The notes under the pieces are model-generated. The model was not told the DNA's origin. It ran no database searches and worked only from the letters and a program-made list of their open reading frames with translations. Positions 32,801 to 41,334 of a DNA stretch of 64,000 nucleotides are shown here, piece by piece. The DNA comes from an uncultured bacterium (GTDB taxonomy: Bacteria > Actinomycetota > Coriobacteriia > Coriobacteriales > Eggerthellaceae): assembly GCA_937890835.1 (NCBI GenBank), contig CALADF010000035.1, positions 186,001 through 250,000 on the forward strand, given 5' to 3'. Within the stretch, counting starts at the first letter, position 1. Each line of letters begins with the position of its first letter. The position numbers were made by a program, and so were the translations under genes.

Positions 32801-33502
32801 TTAGCGCGCGTCGCTTATGTGCTGGCAGAAGTCCCCGTAAAGCGCGTACCCGTCCGAGGCGATGATCTCGTCGCCGTACACCGGGTCGAGCGCGATGAAG
32901 TTGTCGAGCGTCAGGTCGTCGGGGTCGGAGGCGCCGCGGTAGCCTATCAGGCAGATCCAGTGCTCGCCCCAGCTTCCCGAAACATGGACGACGGTCGGCC
33001 TTCCCGCCGCTATCTCATCGTAGGCCTCGCGCAGCAGCGCGCTGTTCGACCCGAGCGATCGAAACGACGAGTTGCCTCCGCCCCATCCGGGCCATGTGCA
33101 GCAGCCGCATCCGTAGCTCGTGTGGCTGCCCGCCTCCCTCGTCATGACGGCGTCCCCGTAGGCGCAGGCGTAGGCGGGGCAGCAGATCATGTGCCCGTCG
33201 GCGGTCTGATTTCCCACAGCGGCGATGAGGGCGGGGTCGTACGCGAGGGTTTTGTCTGTCTTTTCCGCTTCCACGCGTTCGCATGCGTCTTGGTGAGCTT
33301 GACGCATGCCCTGTGACACCCCCTCGATGATCGAAGGGGAGGGGATGACGTTTGCGGGGAGAAGCGCGCCCCTCGGCGATTCGGAGTCCGGTTGCTCTGC
33401 GGCGAAGGCGGTGCGAGGCGCGGCGAAAAGGGCGATGGCGAATATCATCGCAAGCGCCACGGCGAATGAAAACGTGGTGAGGGCGAATGCACGTGCGGTC
33501 AC
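32801..33502 (-). CDS. Secreted papain-like (C39-type) cysteine peptidase-like protein
   Basis: A 233-residue exported protein from GTG 33502 (gggaaaggac ribosome site). The signal peptide spans about residues 1-35 (ALAMIFAIALFAAPRTAFA). The mature part has an unusual run of cysteines (ICCPAYACAYG, YGCGCCTWPGWGGGNSSF). It then shows VVHVSGSWGEHWICLIGYRG and a C-terminal LDPVYGDEI segment. The GxHWICLIGY pattern with following Asp resembles the His/Asp half of C39-like peptidase domains; the nucleophile could lie in the Cys-rich part. Function is inferred from fold-like motifs only. It is a single-gene unit. Confidence 0.6.
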   Translation of the reverse strand: MTARAFALTTFSFAVALAMIFAIALFAAPRTAFAAEQPDSESPRGALLPANVIPSPSIIEGVSQGMRQAHQDACERVEAEKTDKTLAYDPALIAAVGNQTADGHMICCPAYACAYGDAVMTREAGSHTSYGCGCCTWPGWGGGNSSFRSLGSNSALLREAYDEIAAGRPTVVHVSGSWGEHWICLIGYRGASDPDDLTLDNFIALDPVYGDEIIASDGYALYGDFCQHISDAR

Positions 33503-33937
33503 GGGCGGTCCTTTCCCGGTCGCGTAGGGTGTTTGAGGTTCGTGTGCGACCGAAAAAAGCTTACCGAAAGGTTGCGCCGGGGTGACAAACCCTCGCCGGA
33601 TACCGGATCGCGCGCATATTCGCTGCAAGATTTCGCCAAAGCGTCCCCGGGGAAACTCCACGAGCGGTTCATCGCGCAACGAGGGTGCGCAACGGGGGGG
33701 GTACGGCGATGCGCCGGCGGACGGCGGCGGACGGCGGGTGGTGGCGTTGCCGCAGGGCGGATGGCGGCACGCGGGCAACGGCGGGCGCGCCGGCGGGCGG
33801 CGGGTGCGCAACGGGGGTACGGCGATGCGCCTTGCCCGAAAATGCGAAAGACCCGCAAATGCGGGTCTTTCGCATGGGGAGGGGGGGGAATCGGACGGCG
33901 GTGCGGCGACGGGGTATCGCCGCACCGCGAACGGATG
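33503..33937. other. Low-complexity GC-rich gap with a direct repeat and a terminator
   Basis: No gene supported. GTGCGCAACGGGGG followed by TACGGCGATGCGCC occurs at 33685 (with a longer G run) and again at 33804. The right end carries the terminator listed separately. Confidence 0.5.
33842..33875 (-). terminator. Intrinsic terminator of the tetR-membrane protein operon
   Basis: Perfect hairpin, arms ATGCGAAAGACCCGC and its complement with a short AAAT loop; on the minus strand it is followed by TTTT. It lies about 65 bases after the stop of the membrane protein gene. Confidence 0.7.
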
Positions 33938-34990
33938 TTATTCGTGAGCCTCCTCGAGACGCTTGATCTCCTCGGGGGTCGCGGACTTCGGCGTGGTGGC
34001 CAGCACCAGCTCGGCGCTTTCGCGACGATCCATAGCCTTCTGGAAGTCCTTCGTGCCCACGAACACCTCGTGCGTCCACGGGTTCACTCCGAGCTTCTTG
34101 GCTCGGTAGAGGATGTAGCCGAGCGCGGCGATGTTGGCGGCAAGCGCGATGACGGAGACGACCAGGTTCACGTCGGGATTGTTGACCGACTGGGTCGCGA
34201 AGATGGAGTCGTTCACGAACATCGGGCACACCTGGCAGAACATGCACCACGTCGCCAGCGTGAAGGCGCGGTTCTGGATCCAGCCGCCCTTGTTCCACAG
34301 AAGGCCGGCGATGGTGGGGGCGAGCAGCAGGGCGACGCCGCAGTACCAAGAATGCGTGGGCAGGCAGTTGTAGGTGTAGCAGAAGTTCCACAGGTCGTAG
34401 GCGATGATGAACACCCACGTCATGTCAGGCCACAGCATGTCCTGGCGCTTCTTGGAGATGTAGATGCCGAACCAGCCGGTCATGCAGGCGATGTTGAGCA
34501 GACCCGCGATGCCGTTGAACACGTTGTGCCAGCCGCCGTAGAGGACGACGCCCTCGGTGGACACCCAGGTGGTGCCGAACGCGCGCACGGCGCTCTCGAA
34601 GTCGCTGACCACCGCGATCAGGATGTTGATGGCCACGATCACGAACGGGAAGCACTTGAACCACTGGGAGCGGCCGATTTTCGTCCAGGAGTACTTCAGC
34701 ATCATGAAGCCGATGCATCCCGCGGTCGCCGCGTACACCTTCGCGTAGTGGAACCAGCTGTTCATATCGGTGTGCGTGGGGTTGTTGAGCGCCCACTCGG
34801 CGCCCATGGCCGCGCCGACTTCGACGGCGATGCAGTACACGGTCATGGCCGCGCAGGCGCCCACGAACACGGTGAGGCCGCCGACTTTCGTCCGGCGTTC
34901 GAACTCGTTCAGCAGAATCAAGGCGATGAGGACGAAGATCATGCCCGTCCATTGGAACAGCGCGTGATCGCCGTATACATCAAATAACAT
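33938..34990 (-). CDS. Multi-pass membrane protein (DUF5692-like)
   Basis: A 350-residue integral membrane protein with about eight or nine helices and aromatic-rich loops, for example HYAKVYAATAGCIGFMMLKY, then DLWNFCYTYNCLPTHSWYCG and LATWCMFCQVCPMFVN. The final 55 residues are a soluble, charged tail. It resembles membrane proteins of Eggerthellaceae annotated DUF5692, but that is from memory of the family and is tentative. ATG 34990 has an aaaggagggtct ribosome site. It follows the TetR gene by 57 bases on the same strand, so TetR probably controls it; a transport or sensing role connected with the divergent reductase is plausible. Confidence 0.65.
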   Translation of the reverse strand: MLFDVYGDHALFQWTGMIFVLIALILLNEFERRTKVGGLTVFVGACAAMTVYCIAVEVGAAMGAEWALNNPTHTDMNSWFHYAKVYAATAGCIGFMMLKYSWTKIGRSQWFKCFPFVIVAINILIAVVSDFESAVRAFGTTWVSTEGVVLYGGWHNVFNGIAGLLNIACMTGWFGIYISKKRQDMLWPDMTWVFIIAYDLWNFCYTYNCLPTHSWYCGVALLLAPTIAGLLWNKGGWIQNRAFTLATWCMFCQVCPMFVNDSIFATQSVNNPDVNLVVSVIALAANIAALGYILYRAKKLGVNPWTHEVFVGTKDFQKAMDRRESAELVLATTPKSATPEEIKRLEEAHE

Positions 34991-35047
34991 GAGACCCTCC
35001 TTTGGTCACCTGTGCGACGAAGGCGTCCGGTTTCTTCCTTCCGAAAA

Positions 35048-35665
35048 TCAGCGGTCCATGTGCAGCGTTTGCGCGATGAGGTCCTTGAGCACCTCGTCGT
35101 CGGCGTCGGGATGGTTGCGCAGATAGCTCGCCAAGCCGATGAACAGCACGTAGAACGTTTCGTAGACGTGCGTGATGCGCAGCTCGTGCAGCGCCTCGTA
35201 GTCGCGCACCGTGTGGCTCTCCATGAACGTCGCGATGCCCGAGGCGACGCGGTTGAGGAATTCGATGTAGAGCGCGGCGTTCTCCTCCGAGGCGAGCGCG
35301 ATGCGGAAGGAGTCGTTCTCGAACAGGCAAAGCCGCAAAAGCTTCACCACGCTCGAGAGCGCGTCCTCTATCTGCCCGACCTTTCGCGCGGCATCCCAGT
35401 AATGCACCGCTTCGAGAAAGTCTGCCGTGTAGGTGTCGAGAACCGCCGAGGTCACCGCTTCCTTGTTGGGGAAGTAATGGTAGAACAGCGATCTGGTCAC
35501 CCCGACTCTCTCGGTGATGTCCTGGATGGAAGTGTGGGACATTCCCTTCTCTTCGTAGAGGTTGCGGGCCGCGTCGATGATCTCGTCGCGGCGCTCGTTG
35601 AACCCCGTGCCTTTGTGCGTCGAGGCGACGGCAGCGTCGTCGGCTGCGTTTCCCTTCGAGTACAT
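35048..35665 (-). CDS. TetR-family regulator of the reductase module
   Basis: A 205-residue protein. The helix-turn-helix is EIIDAARNLYEEKGMSHTSI, then QDITERVGVTRSLFYHYFPNKEA, with the diagnostic LFYHYFPNKE. The rest is an all-helical ligand domain. ATG 35665 has an aaggagggcct ribosome site; the frame extension to 35785 reaches into the palindrome-rich control region and is rejected. It is divergent from the cytochrome c/flavoprotein operon and upstream of the DUF5692-like gene, so it is the likely local regulator of both, acting on the palindromes at 35796-35865. Confidence 0.88.
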   Translation of the reverse strand: MYSKGNAADDAAVASTHKGTGFNERRDEIIDAARNLYEEKGMSHTSIQDITERVGVTRSLFYHYFPNKEAVTSAVLDTYTADFLEAVHYWDAARKVGQIEDALSSVVKLLRLCLFENDSFRIALASEENAALYIEFLNRVASGIATFMESHTVRDYEALHELRITHVYETFYVLFIGLASYLRNHPDADDEVLKDLIAQTLHMDR

Positions 35666-35795
35666 AGGCCCTCCTTCACAAGCTGGTGTGCGCGCGTCCA
35701 GCACGGCGACAACGCGGTCGAATGCGCTCGATATGTGAACATAACGTGTGCATTCGATCACGCTGTTTCGCGTTAGCAGCACCATACGCCCCTTG

Positions 35796-35899
35796 TTGAC
35801 GGCATGTCAATTGACGAAGTTGACGAAACGTCAACCTGTTCACAAAGGGTTTTAGAACGTCAACGGATGCTTTCTTCTGGTTAACGGTCTTGTTATACT
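35796..35899. promoter_or_regulatory. Palindrome cluster and promoter between tetR and the cytochrome operon
   Basis: Two inverted repeats lie side by side: TTGAC-GGCAT-GTCAA (35796-35810) and GTTGACG-AAA-CGTCAAC (35819-35835). A further CGTCAACG half-site is at 35858. TATACT at 35894-35899 is a probable -10 for the plus-strand operon. Another CGTCAA follows it at 35903. The arrangement suits a dimeric repressor or a CRP/FNR-type activator. Confidence 0.65.
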
Positions 35900-35967
35900 G
35901 CACGTCAAAGGTTCACTTATGTAATAAAAAAAATACTTCGGTGAAGTAAACAAAGAAGGAGGGGAAC

Positions 35968-36597
35968 ATGAGTGACGAGAAGGACGTCGCCGAGAAGGTT
36001 GACGAGAGGGTGGTCGGAGAGGTCGCTTCGGGCACGCCTGCGCCCAAGCGCCCTAAGAAGAAGTGGCCTATCGCGGTCGGCGTCGTCGCGGCGGTGGTGA
36101 TCGTCGCGGGGGCGGGGTTCTGGGTTTGGCACGAGCAGCCGTCGTTCTGCAACGCGGTGTGCCACAACCCTATGGACGCCTATGTCGAGGGCTACTACGG
36201 GGACGAGAGCCTTGAGGCCCATGCGCACCAGATGGCGGGCACCACGTGCCTCGAATGCCACGAGGCCAAGATCGACGAGCAGGTTCATGAGGCGATGGTC
36301 TGGGTTTCGGGCGATTTCGCCACCGATGATGCCGGCATGCTCACGAAGGTCGGCGTGCGCTCCGACGCGAAAATGTGCGCGACGTCGGGCTGCCATGATT
36401 ACAACGACGTTATCGCCGCCACTGAGAACTGGGGCGGGCGCGAGGGCGTGAACCCGCATGACTCGCATCAGGGCTACGAGCTTGACTGCGGCAACTGCCA
36501 CAGCGAGCACGGCCGGTCGATCATGTACTGCAACACCTGCCACGACTACGAGGTGCCCGAGGGTTGGGCGAACCCCGCGTCGGACGCTGCTGAGTAG
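35968..36597 (+). CDS. Membrane-anchored multihaem cytochrome c
   Basis: A 209-residue cytochrome with a cytoplasmic N terminus, one membrane helix (WPIAVGVVAAVVIVAGAGFWVW, about residues 32-54) and an extracellular haem domain. Haem-binding motifs in order: CNAVCH (CX3CH), CLECH, CATSGCH (CX4CH), CGNCH and CNTCH, so up to five haems, three of them with standard CXXCH spacing. This is the NapC/NrfH-like or cytochrome c3-like role of taking electrons from menaquinol to an outer reductase. It has a gaaggagggg site and leads an operon with an FMN-binding lipoprotein and a Tat-exported flavoprotein. Maturation would need the ccm genes at 46-52 kb. Confidence 0.9.
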   Translation: MSDEKDVAEKVDERVVGEVASGTPAPKRPKKKWPIAVGVVAAVVIVAGAGFWVWHEQPSFCNAVCHNPMDAYVEGYYGDESLEAHAHQMAGTTCLECHEAKIDEQVHEAMVWVSGDFATDDAGMLTKVGVRSDAKMCATSGCHDYNDVIAATENWGGREGVNPHDSHQGYELDCGNCHSEHGRSIMYCNTCHDYEVPEGWANPASDAAE

Positions 36598-36616
36598 GCG
36601 CGAGGAGGAGATCGAG

Positions 36617-37117
36617 ATGAACAAGAAGCTATCCGCCGTCGCGTGCGGAGCCGCGGTGCTGACGTTGGGGCTCACCGGGTGCGGCGCATCGTTTGAGGGA
36701 ACGGGCTCGAAGGATGCGGCGAGCGCCGAGCAGCTCGCCATGCGCACCGATGATCCGTGGGCGGCCGAGATCGTGGTCGATCCTGCGGCCCGCAGCGCCG
36801 AGCCCCTGCGCGACGGGCTCTACACCGGCAGCGCTCCCGCTATGGCGGGTAACGTCGGCGTCACCCTGCTCGTGCAAGACGGGCGCATCTCCTGCGTGTC
36901 GCTCACGCAAGACGGGGAGACGCAAAGCGTCGGCGGTTTCGAGGCTATTCGCGACGGGAAGTACGCGCTGATGATCGAGGCCGCGCAAGGATCGGACATC
37001 GACACCGTGAGCGGTGCGACCATCACCACCGAAGCGGTGCGCAACGCCGTCGACGACGCGCTTGATCAGGCGCGCGTCGAGATGGCTTCGTCGCAGCCCG
37101 CCGGTACGGGAAACTAA
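36617..37117 (+). CDS. FMN-binding-domain lipoprotein
   Basis: A 166-residue lipoprotein (lipobox LTGC at residues 19-22). The FMN-binding domain ends with DIDTVSGATITTEAVRNAV, where the Thr of SGAT is the site of covalent FMN attachment by ApbE in the family. It would sit outside the membrane and relay electrons between the cytochrome and the flavoprotein encoded on either side. ATG 36617 follows aggaggag; the longer frame to 36458 lies in the cytochrome gene. The apbE gene at 44.8 kb is the probable modifying enzyme. Confidence 0.92.
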   Translation: MNKKLSAVACGAAVLTLGLTGCGASFEGTGSKDAASAEQLAMRTDDPWAAEIVVDPAARSAEPLRDGLYTGSAPAMAGNVGVTLLVQDGRISCVSLTQDGETQSVGGFEAIRDGKYALMIEAAQGSDIDTVSGATITTEAVRNAVDDALDQARVEMASSQPAGTGN

Positions 37118-37126
37118 GGAGGGGAC

Positions 37127-38962
37127 ATGGGCGAAACGAGACGAAACCTTTCGCGTCGTGATTTTCTGACGAGAACCGCTCTTTTCATGGGCGGCACCGC
37201 CGCCGCGAGCGCGGGCGTGACGAGCGTGGCCGCAGGTGCGGCGTACGCCGACGAGAAGATCGGCAACTGGGCGGCCGACGGCTCCGCGGCGGTGGCCGTG
37301 CCGCCGAGCTCGGTGACCAACGCCACGGCGGGAGGCGGCATGTACCGCGAGCATAACGCGGCCGCGTTCCCCGCCGATGACGCCACCCCCATTCCGCCGC
37401 GAGCTGTCCCCGAGAAGTGGGACTGGGAGTGCGACATGGTGGTCGTGGGCGCGGGCGGCGGCGGCCTGAACGCCGCAGCGCGCGCGGCCGAGCTCGGCGC
37501 CGACGTCATCTGCGTCGAGGCGCTCGGGCTTCACGGCGGCAACGCGCAGTCGGCGGGCATGTGCGGCATCCTGGGCGGCATGTCCATGCAGGAGAAGAAG
37601 AAGTTCGCGTTCCCGAGCTACCCCTTCGACGCGCAGGCGCTCACCGACTGGGCGATGGACGAGTACCACTACGCGGCCGACCCGAAGCTGATCTACAAGA
37701 TCGCCTCCGAGGGCGGCAAGAGCCTCGACTGGATGGCGGACTGCGGTGTGCAGTGGCGCCTCGGCGAGGTTCCGGTGTACGTTGCGCCGAAAAACGCCAC
37801 GCTCGATCATCACGTGTTGAAGATGAAAGACGCCACCGACGCCATGTTCGTGTACGGGCAGCGCAAAGGCGTGCGCTATCACTTCCAGTGTCCCGCCGTC
37901 GCACTCGTGCAAGACGACACGGGGCGCATCGTGGGCCTTGTGGCCAACGAGGAGTTCGATCACGAGGTCTACATCCACGCCCGCAAGGCCGTCATCCTCA
38001 CAGCGGGCGGCTTCTGCAACAACAAGGCCCTGCTCGAGCGCTATATTCCCACGGCGGCCATGGGCTGTGCGTCGAGTTATCTGGTAGGCGGCGAAACCGG
38101 CGAGTGCTTCCGCATGGGTCTCGGCGTCGGCGCCGACGTGGCGGGCTTCAACAGCTCGGCGAGCTTTGACGGCGGCGTGGACTGGCAGGCCGAAGGCGGG
38201 CAGTGGGCGCGCTTCCTCTACGACGGCATGACCCAGCTCTCCCGTCAGCCGTGGCTGACCATCGATCGCTGCGGCAACCGCCTGCGCTATATGGACTCGC
38301 GCGTGGGCGAGGACGGCGCGAACGCCATCTACGCGCTCGGCGATCTGGCCACCATTCAGATGACGCCCCCGGGGCATCGTTCCTACATCATCTTCGACGC
38401 GGACTACGAGGATCATCTGGCGGGCTTCGCGCAGGAGCATTGCCGCAAGCTCATCACGCCCGATCTCGAGCAGATCGACAAGGTGCCCGAGCATTACCGC
38501 GACTGGCACCACGGCGTGCAGGACGCCATCGACGCCGACGTGCTGAAGAAGCGCGACAGCCTGGAGGAGCTCGAGCGTGATCTGGGTCTGGCGGCGGGCG
38601 TGCTCACGCAGGCGGTGGCGGACTGGAACGCCACGTGCGAGAGCGGCCACGACGACTTCATGTACCCCATGCCCGACGAGTGGCTGCATCCCATCGTCAA
38701 GCCGCCGTTTTACGGTTGCCGTATCGGCGGAAACCTTTACGGCACGAAGGCGGGCCTGCTCATCAACGACCAGATGCAGGTTATCGGCTGCGACGGTCGT
38801 GTGATTCCGGGCCTGTACGCGGGCTGGCACACCGCGGGCGGCGCGTGCGGCGAGAACAGCTACATCGGCGATCCTATCCTGGGCTCGCTCATGGGCGATG
38901 TGGGATTGGCGTTCTGCGGCGGGTACCTGTGCGGTACCTCGGCGGTTGAGAACGAGGCTTAG
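37127..38962 (+). CDS. Tat-exported FAD-dependent reductase (fumarate reductase flavoprotein superfamily)
   Basis: A 611-residue flavoprotein. The N terminus has a Tat signal (LSRRDFLTRTALFMGG) and the FAD-binding motif VVVGAGGGGLNAAARAAELG near residue 102. The C-terminal FAD motif is VIPGLYAGWHTAGGACGENS. In fumarate and urocanate reductases the active-site region before the last FAD motif carries a His-rich TMGG segment; here it is GCRIGGNLYGTKAGLLIND, so the substrate is probably different. Its partners (multihaem cytochrome, FMN lipoprotein) show it is a terminal reductase for an extracellular acceptor. The substrate cannot be deduced from sequence. Confidence 0.9.
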   Translation: MGETRRNLSRRDFLTRTALFMGGTAAASAGVTSVAAGAAYADEKIGNWAADGSAAVAVPPSSVTNATAGGGMYREHNAAAFPADDATPIPPRAVPEKWDWECDMVVVGAGGGGLNAAARAAELGADVICVEALGLHGGNAQSAGMCGILGGMSMQEKKKFAFPSYPFDAQALTDWAMDEYHYAADPKLIYKIASEGGKSLDWMADCGVQWRLGEVPVYVAPKNATLDHHVLKMKDATDAMFVYGQRKGVRYHFQCPAVALVQDDTGRIVGLVANEEFDHEVYIHARKAVILTAGGFCNNKALLERYIPTAAMGCASSYLVGGETGECFRMGLGVGADVAGFNSSASFDGGVDWQAEGGQWARFLYDGMTQLSRQPWLTIDRCGNRLRYMDSRVGEDGANAIYALGDLATIQMTPPGHRSYIIFDADYEDHLAGFAQEHCRKLITPDLEQIDKVPEHYRDWHHGVQDAIDADVLKKRDSLEELERDLGLAAGVLTQAVADWNATCESGHDDFMYPMPDEWLHPIVKPPFYGCRIGGNLYGTKAGLLINDQMQVIGCDGRVIPGLYAGWHTAGGACGENSYIGDPILGSLMGDVGLAFCGGYLCGTSAVENEA

Positions 38963-38981
38963 GCGCGAAAGAGGGGTTCAG

Positions 38982-39728
38982 ATGGAAAACATGAAGGGCA
39001 TGGCGCGTCCTTTCGGCGTTCTGTTCGCCATCGCGCTGATCATCGCCGTCATCGGGCGTGTCGGCTTGGGCGTCATGAGCGCGAGCGGCGCTTTGGCTTA
39101 CGACTACATTTCGGCATCGGGCGTGGCGATGCTCGATGTGATTTGCTCGATCCTGACGGGGTCCGCCTTCGTCGCGTTTTTGTTCGCGGCGGGGTTGGCG
39201 TTGTCTCTTTCAACCGCAGGGTCGGTGCTCTACGGCTTTCTGTACTGGCGTGATACGCCGGGTACGGGAAAACCGCTCACAGCGTTTCTGTGGGGCTGGG
39301 CGACGGCGCTTGCGGCCATTGTTTGCTTGGTCGTCGTGGCGAGCGGGATCCTCTCGGCGGTGCAGGTGGGCTCGATGAGCTCGAAGCTGCCGGGCGTGTT
39401 CGCCTTGATCGCCGGCGTCATCGTGTTCGCCGCGTTTCTGGGGACGCTTCTCGGCGCGGCGTCGCAGGTGGTCTGCGCGTGCATTGCATGCGCCCGCAAG
39501 TCGGGAAAGCTCGGCGTGCGCCTCATCGTGGCGACGGCGGTGTGCGGAATCATCGTGATGATCCTCACGGTGGGAACGTTTTCCGCGCTCAACCGGGTCG
39601 CGATCGACCTGGGCGCGCTGGGCGTGTGGTTTATCGTCGATGCGTTGGTCAACATCGCCATCATGATGGGCGCGATGAAGATCGGGGCTTGCGGGAAGGG
39701 CTCTTGCTCGGAAAGCGCGGCTGCGTAG
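38982..39728 (+). CDS. Membrane protein of the reductase operon
   Basis: A 248-residue protein with six hydrophobic segments (about residues 10-32, 55-80, 95-122, 134-160, 172-195 and 205-232) and a short Cys-containing tail KIGACGKGSCSES. It is not recognised by family. ATG 38982 has gaaagagggg; the frame extension into the flavoprotein gene is rejected. As the last gene of the cytochrome-FMN-FAD operon it may transport the substrate or product, or link the complex to the membrane. The 280 bases that follow contain no gene. Confidence 0.7.
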   Translation: MENMKGMARPFGVLFAIALIIAVIGRVGLGVMSASGALAYDYISASGVAMLDVICSILTGSAFVAFLFAAGLALSLSTAGSVLYGFLYWRDTPGTGKPLTAFLWGWATALAAIVCLVVVASGILSAVQVGSMSSKLPGVFALIAGVIVFAAFLGTLLGAASQVVCACIACARKSGKLGVRLIVATAVCGIIVMILTVGTFSALNRVAIDLGALGVWFIVDALVNIAIMMGAMKIGACGKGSCSESAAA

Positions 39729-40008
39729 GCGGCATCAGGGTTGACGTGCGGGCGCCGGGTCTTTCCCCGCGCCGCCCGGCGCTGCGTAAGCTGAGGGAGG
39801 GGTCGTGCGCCGCTGAGGCGCGCGGCCCCTTCGGCTTTTCGGTCGCGCTCGAGCGCGGACTCGTGCGCACCCGCAGCTGACGGAGTTTCTTGCGCGTTTG
39901 CTCCGAGCGGGTCTTGCGCGCGCTCGGGCTTTACGCGCACTAGAGCGCGCGCACGCTGAACGGGATTCGCCGCGCGTCGTTCTCGCGCGGTCGATCTTTC
40001 CGACGGCG

Positions 40009-40938
40009 TCACCCGAGAGGTTCGAGCGCCTCCATCTCGGCGCGCCGCGCGGCTTCCCGCTGCTTGTTCAGATCCGCGATGACCACATGCCCCACCTTCT
40101 CGATGGCCTCCCGCTGCTTAGGGGTCAGGTTGATCCACAGCTGCGTGCTCGCGAGTTCGTTGATGGTGCTGGCGATGAGCCTGCTTTGGTACTCGCCCTC
40201 GGCGGTGAGTTTGACGTACACCGCCTTCCGGTCGGACGGCGACCCGAGGCGTTGCGCCCATCTGCGCTGGACGAGGCGATCTGCGGCACGCGCCACGTTG
40301 ACGGGGGATAGCCCGAGCTCATCGGCGATGACCCCGATGCGCACGGGCGCGCTCTTCTCGCCGAGGAACTGCACGATGCGGCATTCGTTGAACGAAGCAC
40401 CGCACGTGGTTTTCAGCGCCCGTTCGGTTTCCTGCTGGATGAACTCGATCGCCACGAGAGCGCGCGAGGCCGGATGGCGGACGATCGCCGATGGGTTGAG
40501 GGGCGGATCGATCCGCGCGCCCGCGGCGATGGCCGCCTCGAGGATCGTTCGAAACGTCGGGTTTTTCGTGGGAAAGTCCTCGTAGAGCCTTCGCACGACC
40601 GCCTCGTTCACCTCGTCGATGTGCGAGATCCCCGCAGGGGTGATGCTGATGTAGCGCGTTCTCGCGTCCCTGCCCGACTCCCGCATCACGTATCCGTGTT
40701 CCTCGAGGACGGACAGCGCGCCGGTGACTACGTTCGCCGCCAGGCGAAGCGCCTCCTTGAGTCTTGCCTGGCTCAAGGGCTCCCCCTTCGCGCCGAGTAT
40801 CTTCATGAGCGTGCGGTATTGAGTGACGTTGAGGTCGCTCGATTCCGCGAGTCCTTTCTTCAGGGCGTTGCGCGCCATGTCGAATGCGATGAAGTATGCG
40901 GAGTCGAGCTCGAGATCTTTTTCGTTTGCGTGCGTCAT
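40009..40938 (-). CDS. Tandem double-MarR transcriptional regulator
   Basis: A 309-residue protein that contains two winged helix domains in series. The first is at about residues 25-110 (TQYRTLMKILGAKGEPLSQA, then LRLAANVVTGALSVLEEHGYVMRE with the DARTRYI wing). The second is at about 180-290 (ECRIVQFLGEKSAPVRIGVI, then LSPVNVARAADRLVQRRWAQ with the SDRKAVYVKLT wing). MarR proteins normally have one such domain and dimerise; here one chain carries both. ATG 40938 follows aaaggatc. It is convergent with the reductase operon and upstream of nothing co-directional, so it may control its own divergent region at 40.95-41.2 kb. Confidence 0.85.
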   Translation of the reverse strand: MTHANEKDLELDSAYFIAFDMARNALKKGLAESSDLNVTQYRTLMKILGAKGEPLSQARLKEALRLAANVVTGALSVLEEHGYVMRESGRDARTRYISITPAGISHIDEVNEAVVRRLYEDFPTKNPTFRTILEAAIAAGARIDPPLNPSAIVRHPASRALVAIEFIQQETERALKTTCGASFNECRIVQFLGEKSAPVRIGVIADELGLSPVNVARAADRLVQRRWAQRLGSPSDRKAVYVKLTAEGEYQSRLIASTINELASTQLWINLTPKQREAIEKVGHVVIADLNKQREAARRAEMEALEPLG

Positions 40939-41221
40939 GGGATCCTTTTGATAATTCATTTATGTAAGAATATTCTATCTCTTGAGCATGTTCGGCACGG
41001 CGCGTTCGAGGGGAATTCACGAATGGTCGACGTTTGACGCAAGAAGTTAACGAAAGCGCATTGCATTGCGCTCGCGAGGCGCACGGCGTGGGTTCGCCCG
41101 ATTGCGCGCGGCGAGTCGCATCTTGTCGGTTGCGCGCCATGCTCGGGGTGTCGTCGGTTGCGTGCGATGTTCCGCGTCGCGTCGGATTCCAGGCGCGTCT
41201 CCGCGAGACGCGATAAAAGAA
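40939..41221. other. Gene-free control region upstream of the double-MarR gene
   Basis: No gene supported. The 40950-41050 part is A+T-richer and presumably holds the MarR promoter; half-sites of the GTTTGACGC/AAGTTAACG kind occur at 41030-41050. Frames across the rest have no ribosome sites. Confidence 0.4.
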
Positions 41222-41252
41222 GAAGCCGGGGGTTTCCCGGCTTCTCATGATG
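41222..41252 (-). terminator. Intrinsic terminator of the SDR gene
   Basis: Hairpin GAAGCCGGG-loop-CCCGGCTTC; on the minus strand it is followed by TTCTTTTAT reading into 41213. It lies about 90 bases past the SDR stop. Confidence 0.7.
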
Positions 41253-41334
41253 CTATCGCTTGCATGGAGGCTCGCTTGCGCGCGTGCGCGCTAGCGCTGT
41301 TTGCCTCGTGGCATCACGCCATCGGCTCGTCGCC

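Noticed and set aside
32568..32804. 78-codon plus-strand frame
   Set aside because: Arg/Lys-rich translation of the intergenic repeats, no ribosome site.
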